A DNA stretch of 64,000 bases from Thalassotalea psychrophila (GCF_031583595.1 NZ_CP134145.1:2356001-2420000), one strand, 5' to 3'. Positions 36,302-46,069 are shown, numbered from the stretch's first letter. Translations and numbers: made by a program. The notes: generated by a model from the letters alone, not told the origin.

Positions 36302-38674
36302 ATGTCACAAATTCAAGATAATCAAATGTCCTTAATCGAAAGGTTCGTTTTTAACGCTCGACCTTTATTTCTAGCAATATTTTCTATCATGTTAGTTATT
36401 TTGTGTTTTCAAGCGGTGCAAGTAAAACCAGAAGCCAGTTTCACCAAAATGATCCCCAGTGATCAAGAATACATCAGTAATTTTTTAAAGTATCGACAAG
36501 AGCTTGCCAGTTTAGGTAATAGTATACGTATTGTTGTTGAAACTTCAGATGAAAATATTTTTAATGCCGATTTTCAGGAAGCGTTAAAACAAATTTCTGA
36601 TGAAGTATTCTTTATGCCGGGGGTTGACCGAACAGGGCTAAAGTCTATTTGGACTCCTAATGTACGCTGGGCCGAAGTTACTGAAGAAGGCTTTATTGGC
36701 GGCACAGTAATTCCAGATGATTTTAAAGGTACTGATTCAGATCTTGTTTTGTTAAAAACTAATGTACTCAAATCAGGTCAAGTTGGTACCTTGGTTGGTA
36801 ATAACTTTAGATCAGCATTAATTATTGCACCATTACAAGATATCAACCCAGAAACTGGCGAAAAGCTTGATTACCGAGAGCTGTCGACCAATATTGAGCA
36901 GCGAATTCGCAGCAAATATCAAACGGATAACATTACCATTCGAGTTGTTGGTTTTGCCAAAATTGTTGGAGATTTAATCGATGGAGCAGTGCAAGTTGGG
37001 ATCTTTTTCCTTCTGGCCTTAATCATTACCGCAATAATGTTATATCTATATTGTCGTTGTATCAAAAGTACAATGCTAGTTATGCTTACGTCGGTATTTG
37101 CCGTGGTTTGTCAATTAGGTGTGTTAAATCTGTTAGGTTACGGCATTAATCCTTACTCAATGCTAGTACCATTTCTAGTCTTTGCCATAGGCGTTAGTCA
37201 TGGTGTACAAATCATCAATGCGATACTTCATGAAGCGCAAAAAGGGGCGAGTAAATTTGATGCTGCGCGTTTAGCTTTTAAAGGTTTGTACGCGGCAGGC
37301 CTTACTGCATTAGTTAGTGATGCAATAGGTTTTACCACATTAATGGTCATTGACATTGAAGTAATTCAAGAACTGGCCATCGCTGCAAGTATTGGTGTTG
37401 CCATTATAATTGTTACCAACCTTATTTTGTTACCTATATTAATGAGCTATGTTGGTGTTGCTAAATCAGCAGTGAAACACTTAGATGAAAGTGACGTTGA
37501 TGACGTAAAAGTCGTTAAATGGTTTTCAAAATTTGCTACGCCTAAGCATGCCAAAGTAGCGTTAGTTTCGGCTTTAGTTATTTTAGTAGTAGGATTATTT
37601 TACTCGCAACAAATGAAAATAGGTGACTTGGACGCAGGCGCTCCAGAATTACGTCCAGATTCACGCTACAACTTAGATAACGCTTATTTGGTTGATAATT
37701 ACAGTACCAGTACTGACATATTCGTTGTGATGGCTGAAACAGCAGACAACCAATGTATAACCTATAAAACATTATCATTGATCGATAATTTCCAATGGAA
37801 CATCCGAAATATTCCTGGTGTTCAAGACGTTAAATCTGTTGTTGATGTGAGTAAGTTTGGCTCTTTTGGTATGAACGAAGGTTCGTTAAAATGGTTTGGC
37901 TTAAATCGAAACCAGTATGTGATTAATTCTTCATTGGCCAAAGTACCTGCTGGTCTTATCAATGCGTCTTGCTCTATGGCACCTGTGTTAATTTATTTAA
38001 ATGATCACAAAGCAGAAACGTTGCAAGGTGTGGTTGCTGGTGTTAAGGCTTTTGAACAACAATATGGCGACCAAGGCGTAAAGTTTACCCTGGCTGCTGG
38101 TAACGCCGGAATAGAAGCGGCAACCAATATTGTTATTGAAAAATCGCAAACTGAAATGTTAATTTGGGTCTATTCTGTTGTAATTGTTTTGTGTGCTATC
38201 ACGTTCAGATCTTTACGCACAGTATTGTGTATTATTCTGCCGTTGATCTTAACCTCCGTATTAAGCCAAGGCTTAATGGCCGTACTTGGCATAGGCGTTA
38301 AGGTTGCTACATTGCCGGTAATCGCACTAGGCGTTGGCATAGGTATCGACTACGGTATTTATATTTATTCTAAGGTCAAAGAAGCCTTAGCTAGAGGCGA
38401 AAACCTATATACCACATACACCTATGCGTTATCGCAAACGGGTAAAGCAGTTGCCTTTACTGGTATCACTTTAGCCGTAGGTGTTGCCACTTGGGTGTTT
38501 TCACCAATTAAATTTCAGGCAGATATGGGGCTACTATTAACCTTTATGTTTATCTTTAATATGCTTGGCGCGCTAATATTAATTCCAGCATTGGCGTGGT
38601 TATTCAAAGTTGAAAATAAGCAAAAAATACCAGTTAAATTGCCAAATGAACCTAAATTAAAAAATGTCGCTTAA
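36302..38674 (+). CDS. RND superfamily (MMPL/HpnN-like) transporter (copy A, intact)
   Basis: A 790-residue inner-membrane protein. A first membrane helix (about 16-38) is followed by a large periplasmic loop, a set of five or six helices from about 230 to 385 including the PYSMLVPFLVFAIGVSHGVQIINA core, a second periplasmic loop, and a C-terminal set of helices from about 620 to 775 with VIALGVGIGIDYGIYIYSKV. The layout is that of HAE3/MMPL-type RND proteins, which move lipids or other hydrophobic molecules by proton force. A clear TAGGAGAAC site precedes the ATG. Its paralog at 59361 is broken by a stop codon. The enoyl-CoA hydratase gene starts 16 bases later. Confidence 0.92.
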   Translation: MSQIQDNQMSLIERFVFNARPLFLAIFSIMLVILCFQAVQVKPEASFTKMIPSDQEYISNFLKYRQELASLGNSIRIVVETSDENIFNADFQEALKQISDEVFFMPGVDRTGLKSIWTPNVRWAEVTEEGFIGGTVIPDDFKGTDSDLVLLKTNVLKSGQVGTLVGNNFRSALIIAPLQDINPETGEKLDYRELSTNIEQRIRSKYQTDNITIRVVGFAKIVGDLIDGAVQVGIFFLLALIITAIMLYLYCRCIKSTMLVMLTSVFAVVCQLGVLNLLGYGINPYSMLVPFLVFAIGVSHGVQIINAILHEAQKGASKFDAARLAFKGLYAAGLTALVSDAIGFTTLMVIDIEVIQELAIAASIGVAIIIVTNLILLPILMSYVGVAKSAVKHLDESDVDDVKVVKWFSKFATPKHAKVALVSALVILVVGLFYSQQMKIGDLDAGAPELRPDSRYNLDNAYLVDNYSTSTDIFVVMAETADNQCITYKTLSLIDNFQWNIRNIPGVQDVKSVVDVSKFGSFGMNEGSLKWFGLNRNQYVINSSLAKVPAGLINASCSMAPVLIYLNDHKAETLQGVVAGVKAFEQQYGDQGVKFTLAAGNAGIEAATNIVIEKSQTEMLIWVYSVVIVLCAITFRSLRTVLCIILPLILTSVLSQGLMAVLGIGVKVATLPVIALGVGIGIDYGIYIYSKVKEALARGENLYTTYTYALSQTGKAVAFTGITLAVGVATWVFSPIKFQADMGLLLTFMFIFNMLGALILIPALAWLFKVENKQKIPVKLPNEPKLKNVA

Positions 38675-38690
38675 CCGATAGGTACAAATT

Positions 38691-39419
38691 ATGAATCAGC
38701 ATATATTGATAGAAGAAAATCATGGTGTTTACACTATTACCTTGAATCGTCTTGATAAAAAAAATGCATTAAGCGCTGCTATGTATAATCAGCTAACTAA
38801 TCACTTTAATTACGCAAATGAGCAAGATAATATTCATTGCATATTGATAAAAGGTGATGAAAATTGTTTTTGTGCTGGTAATGATCTAGCTGACTTTGTG
38901 TCAACTGCAAAAGAAGATTTACCAGCGTTGGATTTTATTAAAGCTTTAGCTAATGTTCGCAAACCTATTGTTGCGGCTGTTGCCGGTCCAGCTATTGGTA
39001 TTGGCACCACTATGTTATTGCATTGCGATATGATTATTGCAGCGAGTAATTGTAAATTTGCCTTACCTTTTACCAAGTTGGGACTCTGCTTAGAAGCTGG
39101 TTCAAGTTTGTTATTACCAGCGAAGGTTGGGGCCAATAAAGCATTTGAATTGGCCGTATTAGGAGAACTGTTCAGTGCAGAACAAGCGTTAGAATATGGT
39201 TTAGTCAATCAAGTCTGTCAGTCTAATGAGCTTATTGAAAAAGCAGAATCTGTTGCTAGAACCATTGCAAACCTTCCTGCTGATGCTGTACAAACCAGTA
39301 GAAAATTAATAAGGCAATCTACAACAAAATTACTTGCTGAAGTACTTGATAATGAGGCCAAAGAGTTTGTCCGCTTGGTTAATGGTAAGCATTGTCAGTC
39401 AATATTGGCAGGTAAATAA
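38691..39419 (+). CDS. Enoyl-CoA hydratase/isomerase family protein
   Basis: A 242-residue crotonase-fold protein, paralogous to the one at 594-1334. ITLNRLDKKNAL, CAGNDLADF (oxyanion loop, about 61-69), AGPAIGIGTTMLLHCDM and FTKLGLCLEAGSSLLLPAK are kept. It follows the RND gene by 16 bases and is probably the last gene of that transcript. This links the envelope module to acyl-CoA metabolism. No clear terminator follows; a weak TGAAAA/TTTTCA hairpin lies at about 39446-39461. Confidence 0.9.
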   Translation: MNQHILIEENHGVYTITLNRLDKKNALSAAMYNQLTNHFNYANEQDNIHCILIKGDENCFCAGNDLADFVSTAKEDLPALDFIKALANVRKPIVAAVAGPAIGIGTTMLLHCDMIIAASNCKFALPFTKLGLCLEAGSSLLLPAKVGANKAFELAVLGELFSAEQALEYGLVNQVCQSNELIEKAESVARTIANLPADAVQTSRKLIRQSTTKLLAEVLDNEAKEFVRLVNGKHCQSILAGK

Positions 39420-39540
39420 ACTAAGATTTATACACATTGGCTCATTGAAAACTCTATTTTCAGGTTTGCAGTATGTTTGATAAAAATGTACTGTAAACTT
39501 GAACGTTAATTCTATGGTGCAATCAATACTGCTTAATCAA

Positions 39541-39592
39541 GCTAAACAAAGCTAAACAAAGCTGAAACAAAGCTGAAACAAAGCTGAAACAA
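39541..39592 (+). repeat. Short tandem repeat upstream of AraC gene
   Basis: Two copies of GCTAAACAAA are followed by three of GCTGAAACAAA, the last one base short. There are no spacers. The array lies about 114 bases before the AraC start. It may be a slippage product or a row of half-sites for a regulator. Confidence 0.9.
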
Positions 39593-39705
39593 TATTAATT
39601 GCATTGAACGGGTTAATCACTTGTTATTTAATTGCATCTTCTTGTAGTATTTGATCCTATAATTTAATCACCGTACGTTTTAATTTTTTAAAGGGCTATT
39701 TATTG

Positions 39706-40728
39706 ATGAGCGATTATTTTTCAATTTTTCATGGTTGGATGATCCCTATTTCTAGGGCAACAGAAGATTATGGATTGGACTTTAATCAAGTGCTTGAGCA
39801 TTGCGCTATCAAGAAAGACGACTTTAGAGATCATGAATCACGGTTGTCGGCAGAAAAAATAGCCTTGATCATTGATTACTGTAATCAAAAAACTAATAAG
39901 CATGACTTTGCGATAGGCATAGCAAAAAATTTCCACCCAGGCATGTTTCATGCGCTTGGCTATTCAATGATGTCATCGAGTACGTTAAAAGATGCGTTAC
40001 TTCGAATTGCACGCTATAAAAAGGTCGTATCCAATACCTGCGAATTACATGTTACTCAAGATCTTTCTACGGTTAAGATGCAAATGGACGTCAAGCAATA
40101 TGAAGACAGCAAACGACCAATCCTCAATCATGAATGCATCATCTGTTTTGCTGCCACTCTAGTTTCATTTTGTCGCGAAGCGCTCAACTCAGAGTTCAAC
40201 CCACAAGCTCTTTATCTGAACTGGCCTAAACCTAAAGGCAATCTTGATTATCTCAACACGTTTTTCAATTGTGAGATACATTTTGACAGCCCATATATTG
40301 TTTTTGAATTTGATGCCAGTACTGTTAATTCTAAGCTTATTGGTGGTAACCCGTTGCTGACTCAGCACCATGAAAAGATGTTGGATGAATATATTACTCG
40401 CTTGGATAAAAGCGATATTGTTCAGCAGGTTAAAAATAATATTCATGAATTGTTAGACCTGGGTACACCTTCACAAACCGACATTGCTGCAAATATAGGT
40501 ATGAGTTTACGATCTTTACAACGACAATTGCATGAAAAAAACACCAGTTTTCGTGAAATTCTTGAACAAACCCGGAAAAAGTTGGCGCTAGATTATATTA
40601 CCCAACAACATTTAATGTTTAGTGAAATTGGTTATTTGCTTGGCTTTTCAACGGTAGGTAATTTTAATCGAGCGTTTAAACGTTGGACAAATTGTACGCC
40701 TGGTGAGTACCGCAATTCACATTGCTGA
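39706..40728 (+). CDS. AraC family regulator
   Basis: A 340-residue OruR-type AraC protein. The N-terminal sensing domain (about 1-230) is followed by the DNA-binding domain with QTDIAANIGMSLRSLQRQLHEK and FSEIGYLLGFSTVGNFNRAFKRWTNCTPGEYR. The ATG at 39706 is chosen over an adjacent upstream TTG; AAGGG lies 11 bases before it. It precedes the aldehyde dehydrogenase-ligase genes on the same strand and probably activates them, perhaps through the 19-base palindrome at 40848. It is different in sequence from the AraC at 14897. Confidence 0.9.
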   Translation: MSDYFSIFHGWMIPISRATEDYGLDFNQVLEHCAIKKDDFRDHESRLSAEKIALIIDYCNQKTNKHDFAIGIAKNFHPGMFHALGYSMMSSSTLKDALLRIARYKKVVSNTCELHVTQDLSTVKMQMDVKQYEDSKRPILNHECIICFAATLVSFCREALNSEFNPQALYLNWPKPKGNLDYLNTFFNCEIHFDSPYIVFEFDASTVNSKLIGGNPLLTQHHEKMLDEYITRLDKSDIVQQVKNNIHELLDLGTPSQTDIAANIGMSLRSLQRQLHEKNTSFREILEQTRKKLALDYITQQHLMFSEIGYLLGFSTVGNFNRAFKRWTNCTPGEYRNSHC

Positions 40729-40847
40729 TGCCTAAGGTTATTAACTTACCTCGTAAACTTAATATAAAACACTAATCTTTAAGAAAAACTAAAGATAAAG
40801 ATTTGGCGGGTAAATATCATACCCAAGGTTCATAATTTCATAATATT

Positions 40848-40866
40848 GATATTAATTATTAATATC
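40848..40866. promoter_or_regulatory. Palindrome upstream of aldehyde dehydrogenase
   Basis: GATATTAAT-T-ATTAATATC is a perfect 19-base palindrome, 74 bases before the ATG of the dehydrogenase gene. It is AT-only apart from the end pair, so it may be an operator or a chance product of AT richness. Confidence 0.4.
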
Positions 40867-40940
40867 TAATTGATAGTCAACTGTCACTTTCATGCAATAA
40901 CGTTTGCGGTGATTCAAGTTCTATCTTGTTAAGGAAATTT

Positions 40941-42356
40941 ATGGATACCGCAACTCAAATTGATCATTTAAAGCAGTTATTTAAAAGCCAAAAAGCGGCT
41001 TTTAACAAATCACCTTTTCCCGACTATCGTAAGCGATTAAATAACTTGAACAAGTTAAAGTCCTTATTGTTGGATAATCAGCAACAGTTTATTGAAGCAT
41101 TAAATAAAGATTTTGGTAATCGTTCTGCTGATGATTCCAAAATTGGTGACATCCTGACATCGGTTTCAGGGATTAATTACAATATCAGTAACCTAAAACG
41201 TTGGATGAAACCAGAAAAACGCCACGTAAGCGTTTTATTTCAACCAGCCAAAGCCAGAGTAGAATATCAACCATTAGGTGTTGTGGGTATTTTGGTACCA
41301 TGGAATTATCCTGTATTTTTAGCGCTAGGCCCTTTGGCTGCAGCACTTGCTGCGGGTAACCGCGCCATTATCAAAATGTCAGAATTTACGCCAAATACGA
41401 CTGCTTTGTTGACAAAATTGGTTACTAGTCATTTTGATGAAGACGAAGTTAGTGTTGTTGGCGGAGAAGCAGAAGTTGCCAGCGTTTTTTCAAGTTTAAC
41501 TTTTGATCATATATTTTTTACTGGCTCAACTGCCGTAGGTAAGTTGGTGATGAAAGCTGCAGCCGAAAACCTGGTGCCAGTTACTTTAGAGCTGGGAGGG
41601 AAATCTCCGGCTATCATTGATAAAAAGATGAGTATTAAAACTGCAGTAGAACGTTTAATTTTAGGGAAAACTTTAAATTCAGGACAAACTTGCGTTGCTC
41701 CGGATTATATTTTATGTCCTAAGGGTAAAGTACAAGAATTAAGTGATGAATTAGCAAATTCTTTCAATAAGATGTTCCCAGGAATAAATGAAAACAATGA
41801 TTACACCAGTGTCGTAAATGATGGTCAATATAACAGGTTAATCAATTTAATAGCTGATGCTAAAGCTAAAGGCGCAAGTGTTAGAGAACTTGCAATTAAC
41901 CCTGAGTGTCAAAAGAGCAGACAATTGCCGTTAACGTTGATCACTAATATTTCAAATGATATGACGGTAATGCAGGAAGAAATCTTTGGCCCAATCTTAC
42001 CAATCATTGAATATGACACGATTGAACAAGCGATATCATATGTAAACGATCGAGATCGCCCTCTAGCATTGTACATATACAGCTTTGATAAAAAACTTCA
42101 ACAACAAATAATCAAACAAACCCATGCCGGTGGTGTGTGCATCAATGACGCAGCATTTCATGTTGCTGTTGATGATTTACCGTTTGGCGGCGTTGGGCCT
42201 TCAGGAATGGGTAGCTATCATGGTGAAGAAGGCTTTAAGACGTTCTCACATGCGAAATCGATCCTATCTCGTGGGAAAATCAGTTTTACCCCTATGCTGT
42301 TTCCTCCGTACGGAACCTTTATCCATAACCTTGTTTACAAGCTGTTTATTCGCTAA
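40941..42356 (+). CDS. Aldehyde dehydrogenase, coniferyl-aldehyde dehydrogenase-like
   Basis: A 471-residue NAD(P)-dependent aldehyde dehydrogenase. VGILVPWNYPVFLALGP lies near 113-129, the cofactor segment FFTGSTAVGKLVM follows, LELGGKSPAI carries the general base Glu, and NSGQTCVAPDY carries the nucleophile Cys. The protein is nearest to the CalB-type, ALDH3-related branch without an N-terminal extension. The ATG at 40941 is preferred because AAGGAAATTT precedes it; a TTG at 40926 lies upstream. It stands before the FadD-type ligase gene (26 bases), so an aldehyde-to-acid-to-CoA route is likely. The ALDH3 fragment at 1-579 is a relative. Confidence 0.92.
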   Translation: MDTATQIDHLKQLFKSQKAAFNKSPFPDYRKRLNNLNKLKSLLLDNQQQFIEALNKDFGNRSADDSKIGDILTSVSGINYNISNLKRWMKPEKRHVSVLFQPAKARVEYQPLGVVGILVPWNYPVFLALGPLAAALAAGNRAIIKMSEFTPNTTALLTKLVTSHFDEDEVSVVGGEAEVASVFSSLTFDHIFFTGSTAVGKLVMKAAAENLVPVTLELGGKSPAIIDKKMSIKTAVERLILGKTLNSGQTCVAPDYILCPKGKVQELSDELANSFNKMFPGINENNDYTSVVNDGQYNRLINLIADAKAKGASVRELAINPECQKSRQLPLTLITNISNDMTVMQEEIFGPILPIIEYDTIEQAISYVNDRDRPLALYIYSFDKKLQQQIIKQTHAGGVCINDAAFHVAVDDLPFGGVGPSGMGSYHGEEGFKTFSHAKSILSRGKISFTPMLFPPYGTFIHNLVYKLFIR

Positions 42357-42382
42357 TAATAAAACTAATAAGAGAGTTAAAA

Positions 42383-43951
42383 ATGACTGATACCCACATT
42401 CAACATCAATTTAGCAACATTGCTGATTTAATTGAACATAGCCTGGTTAAATTTGCCGATAAACCTGCCTACTCATGTTTTGGACAAACGCTAACTTATG
42501 CCGACATAGACGCAAAATCAAAAGCACTAGCGGTTTGGTTACAACAGCAACCTAATTTACACGTGGGTGATAGGATAGTTATACAACTTCCTAATATCAA
42601 TCAGTACCCGATAGCCGCATATGCTGCGATACGTGCAGGTTTGGTTATTGTAAATACCAATCCGCTTTACACAACAAGGGAAATGCAGCATCAATTTAAG
42701 GATTCTGGCGCAAAAGCCATCATTTTATTGCAAGATTTATTGCCAAAATTAAATGACGTAAAAGCTAAAACTGATATTGAATATGTGATCACTACTGCAG
42801 CCACTGATTTACTAACCAAGAATTTAGAGGTAGCGCCATCAGGTTGTTTTAGTTTTAATCAAATTGTTAATAATACTGAGTTAACAGAATTGGCACCAAG
42901 AACTGCTAACTCTATTAAAGATACGTGTGTTTTACAGTATACCGGCGGCACTACAGGTGTATCTAAAGGGGCCTGTTTAAGTCATGAAAACTTAATGAGC
43001 AATGCTGTTCAAACATTCTCCAGATTGGGTGCAAGCTGCCAAGAGCAGCAAGAAATATTTATCGCGCCTTTACCTCTGTATCATATATACGCATTCACCA
43101 TAAATTTAATGATGTTATTTAACAGAGGAAATTTGAATGTATTAATTCCAAACCCTAGAGATTTAAACGCATTTGTTGAGGCAATGAAGCCTTTTAAATT
43201 TACTGGTATATCTGGCATTAATACCTTGTTTGTTGGCTTATGTCATAACCCTGAATTTAAAACGTTAGATTTTTCAACGTTAAAGCTAACTGTTTCAGGT
43301 GGTACTGCGCTTACCTCATCTGCTGTAAATGTGTGGAAAGAAGTTACTGGATGTTCTATTTCAGAGGGGTATGGTTTATCGGAAACGTCACCAGTTTTAT
43401 GCTTGAATGAGCCAGGAAAAGAAGTGTTAGGCAGTGTTGGTAAGCCTGTAGATGCTACTGAGATCCAGCTTTGGGATGAAAACGATCAAGTAGCAGAGCA
43501 AGGGCAAATTGTTGCTCGCGGCCCGCAGGTAATGAGTGGCTACTGGAATATGGCGGAGGAAACTGCAAAAGTATTAACCAAAGATGGCTTCTTTAAAACC
43601 GGTGATGTTGGCGTTCGACTTGAAAATGGTGAAATTAAAATCGTTGACCGTTTAAAGGATATGATCATCGTATCGGGGTTTAACGTTTACCCAAATGAAA
43701 TTGAAGATGTATTAACCACACACCCAAAAGTATTGGAAGCAGCGGTGATCGGTGAAGAAGATGACAAAACGGGGGAAAAAGTTTGTGCTTATATCACTTT
43801 GACTGAACAAGTCTGTGAAACTGAGATCACACAACACTGTAAGTCTCTGTTAACAGCATACAAAGTACCTCGCAAAGTCGTATTCATGGACGAATTACCA
43901 AAATCTACTGTCGGAAAGATTTTACGCCGAGAACTGCGTAAAACCGCTTAG
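42383..43951 (+). CDS. Long-chain fatty acid-CoA ligase, FadD-like
   Basis: A 522-residue ANL ligase with P-loop LQYTGGTTGVSKGACLSHENL (split at about 181-201 of the chain), GYGLSETSPVLC as A5 motif, FKTGDVGVRLENG as A7, and the fatty acyl signature VDRLKDMIIVSGFNVYPNEIE. The catalytic Lys is in KSTVGKILRRELR at the C-terminus. These are the features of FadD. It activates long-chain acids with ATP and CoA at the inner membrane. It starts with AGAGAG and follows the aldehyde dehydrogenase closely. A strong hairpin follows at 44015. Confidence 0.92.
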   Translation: MTDTHIQHQFSNIADLIEHSLVKFADKPAYSCFGQTLTYADIDAKSKALAVWLQQQPNLHVGDRIVIQLPNINQYPIAAYAAIRAGLVIVNTNPLYTTREMQHQFKDSGAKAIILLQDLLPKLNDVKAKTDIEYVITTAATDLLTKNLEVAPSGCFSFNQIVNNTELTELAPRTANSIKDTCVLQYTGGTTGVSKGACLSHENLMSNAVQTFSRLGASCQEQQEIFIAPLPLYHIYAFTINLMMLFNRGNLNVLIPNPRDLNAFVEAMKPFKFTGISGINTLFVGLCHNPEFKTLDFSTLKLTVSGGTALTSSAVNVWKEVTGCSISEGYGLSETSPVLCLNEPGKEVLGSVGKPVDATEIQLWDENDQVAEQGQIVARGPQVMSGYWNMAEETAKVLTKDGFFKTGDVGVRLENGEIKIVDRLKDMIIVSGFNVYPNEIEDVLTTHPKVLEAAVIGEEDDKTGEKVCAYITLTEQVCETEITQHCKSLLTAYKVPRKVVFMDELPKSTVGKILRRELRKTA

Positions 43952-44014
43952 GGTATAACTCAAAAGTATGCTTTTAAACTAGGCCTAAAATATTTGCTAC
44001 AAACTTATAAATAT

Positions 44015-44046
44015 CGAATACCTCTATTTATCTAATGAGGTATTCG
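44015..44046 (+). terminator. Intrinsic terminator after the FadD-like gene
   Basis: CGAATACCTC and GAGGTATTCG form a perfect 10-bp stem with a 12-base loop, followed by TTTATTTT. It lies 64 bases after the ligase stop and closes the aldehyde dehydrogenase-ligase transcript. Confidence 0.8.
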
Positions 44047-44154
44047 TTTATTTTGACAGTATAGAAATATTAGTTGCGCGTTTTAAAACTCTATAAAAAT
44101 TATCTTTATTTACAGTGAAATTGTACTAATAAATGAATCTAGAAAGGGATGTAC

Positions 44155-45828
44155 ATGACCAACTTTACCGCATCTACAAAGTACTGGCCAGAAACACATG
44201 ACGTTTCTAACCAGCCCAAGCCACTCGAAGATTATAATTTATTTGACACAGATGCAGCTCTTAAAGAAGCTGTTTCTCGTGAGCCGATCGACTGGGCCGT
44301 TAAAGATATTCGTAAGTTTGGCAGTTTGCTTGGCACAAAGGACGTCTTAGAGCTAGGCTTTTTGGCGAACCAAAACAAACCTGAATTTTTTTCCCACAAC
44401 CGTTGTGGTGATCGGGTAGATGAAATTCGCTACCACCCGGCTTATCATCAATTGATGAAGCTATCCATTGAGAATGGATTACACTCTAGCCACTGGACTA
44501 ACAAGCGTGTTGGTGCTCATTCTGCACGTGCGGCAAAATACTTTATGATGTGCCAAGTTGAAGCAGGTCATGGCTGCCCAATTACCATGACGTCTGCTGC
44601 AATACCTACTTTGAAACACCAATCAGATCTTTATAAGCAATGGGGTAATAAGATTCTGGCCCCAATTTACGATAAGCGTAATACAAATCATCAAAACAAG
44701 ATGGGGTTGACCATCGGCATGGCGATGACAGAGAAGCAAGGCGGCTCTGATGTGCGCAGTAACAGCACTTGGGCTGAACCCGTTGAATCTTCCTGCATGG
44801 ATAAAGCCTATGAGTTAGTTGGGCACAAATATTTTGTTTCAGCGCCAATGTGCGATGCTTTTATAGTTCTTGCACAAACACAGGGCGGCATATCCTGCTT
44901 TTTGGTACCACGTTGGCGTCCTGATGGTAGTAAAAACCCTATACAGATCCAACGGTTAAAAAATAAAATGGGTAACGTCTCTAACGCTTCTTCTGAAACT
45001 GAATTGCGCGGAGCATTAGGATGGTTAATAGGTAAAGAAGGTCGTGGGGTTGCAACTATTTTAGATATGGTGGCTATGACTCGATTTGATTGCATGATCG
45101 GCTCTAGTGCAGGAATGCGTCAGGCTGTAGCGCAAGTTACTCATCATTGTGCTCAGCGAGAAGTATTTGGCGCAAAATTAAATAAACAACCATTAATGCA
45201 AAATGTGTTGGCCGATTTAATTATTGAGCAGGAGGCTTCGCTAACTATGACAATGCGTATGGCTAATTCGCTCGATAATCAAGATAAAGAGTTTGAACGA
45301 TTACTTATGCGTATTGGCACCGCTGTTGGTAAATATTGGATATGTAAGCGGACTCCTGAACACGCCTATGAAGCTATGGAATGTATTGGTGGCAGTGGTG
45401 TTATGGAAGACTGCATAATGCCACGGTTGTATCGAGAAGCGCCGATCAACTCTATTTGGGAGGGCAGTGGTAATGTTCAGTGTTTGGACATGCTTAGAGC
45501 TGCAAATAAAAATAAAGATAGCATCGATGCTTTTATGACTGAGTTAGAAAAGAGTCAAAGTATGGAATCAAGATTCGATAAGTATGTAAATAACCTTTAT
45601 AACGAATTTAAAGACCAAGCAAATTTGGAATATCGAGCAAGAAGTATTGCTGGAAAAATGGCCTTGGCTCTGCAGGGAGGACTTTTGTTAAGGCATGGGA
45701 ACTCAGCTATCACGGAAGGTTTTTGCGCATCACGTTATTCCCAAAACAATACTGGCTCAGTATATGGTGAGTTACCAACAGGTACTGATTGTAAGGCAAT
45801 TATTGAACGTGCCACACCATTGTTATAA
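44155..45828 (+). CDS. aidB: AidB-like acyl-CoA dehydrogenase
   Basis: A 557-residue acyl-CoA dehydrogenase of the AidB branch, close to the 541 residues of E. coli AidB. SHWTNKRVGAHSARAAKYF, QVEAGHGCPITMTSAAIP, MTEKQGGSDVRSN and RLYREAPINSIWEGSGNVQCLDM are family landmarks; the last contains the Glu at the usual catalytic position. E. coli AidB has isovaleryl-CoA dehydrogenase activity and binds DNA, with a role in alkylation response. Here the setting is lipid metabolism, so the catabolic role may dominate. The start is set at 44155, six bases after AAGGG. The small Cys-rich gene at 45899 follows. Confidence 0.85.
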   Translation: MTNFTASTKYWPETHDVSNQPKPLEDYNLFDTDAALKEAVSREPIDWAVKDIRKFGSLLGTKDVLELGFLANQNKPEFFSHNRCGDRVDEIRYHPAYHQLMKLSIENGLHSSHWTNKRVGAHSARAAKYFMMCQVEAGHGCPITMTSAAIPTLKHQSDLYKQWGNKILAPIYDKRNTNHQNKMGLTIGMAMTEKQGGSDVRSNSTWAEPVESSCMDKAYELVGHKYFVSAPMCDAFIVLAQTQGGISCFLVPRWRPDGSKNPIQIQRLKNKMGNVSNASSETELRGALGWLIGKEGRGVATILDMVAMTRFDCMIGSSAGMRQAVAQVTHHCAQREVFGAKLNKQPLMQNVLADLIIEQEASLTMTMRMANSLDNQDKEFERLLMRIGTAVGKYWICKRTPEHAYEAMECIGGSGVMEDCIMPRLYREAPINSIWEGSGNVQCLDMLRAANKNKDSIDAFMTELEKSQSMESRFDKYVNNLYNEFKDQANLEYRARSIAGKMALALQGGLLLRHGNSAITEGFCASRYSQNNTGSVYGELPTGTDCKAIIERATPLL

Positions 45829-45898
45829 ATCGCATGGCTGTGCTACGAAACGAAGAAAAAACCTAGTTGATTTTAGATAAAAAAATAAGGAAAAAGAA

Positions 45899-46069
45899 AT
45901 GATATTATGTCCTCTTGCAGCTGTTGCTGGTTGCAATAGTTGCCCGATAAATAAATTATGCCTGGCAAAACAACTTTTGGGTGATAAAAAATCCGTAGTC
46001 GAACTGTCTGACCATGATGTAGTAGAGATAGGGAACAATACAGATGACAATAATAATCCTGTAAAATAA
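45899..46069 (+). CDS. Small Cys-rich protein, 56 residues
   Basis: A short open frame of 56 codons that begins MILCPLAAVAGCNSCPINK and has Cys at 4, 12, 15 and 21, giving C-x7-C-x2-C-x5-C. AAGG lies eight bases before the ATG, and the gene follows the AidB-like gene by 70 bases. The four Cys, two of them before Pro, suggest a zinc or iron-sulphur site. The C-terminal half is acidic and Asn-rich, probably disordered. I do not recognise a named family and propose no function beyond metal binding. Start, site and composition make it a likely real gene. Confidence 0.65.
   Translation: MILCPLAAVAGCNSCPINKLCLAKQLLGDKKSVVELSDHDVVEIGNNTDDNNNPVK

Noticed and set aside
39541..39592. CRISPR array
   Set aside because: Units are 10-11 bases with no spacers and no cas genes are nearby.
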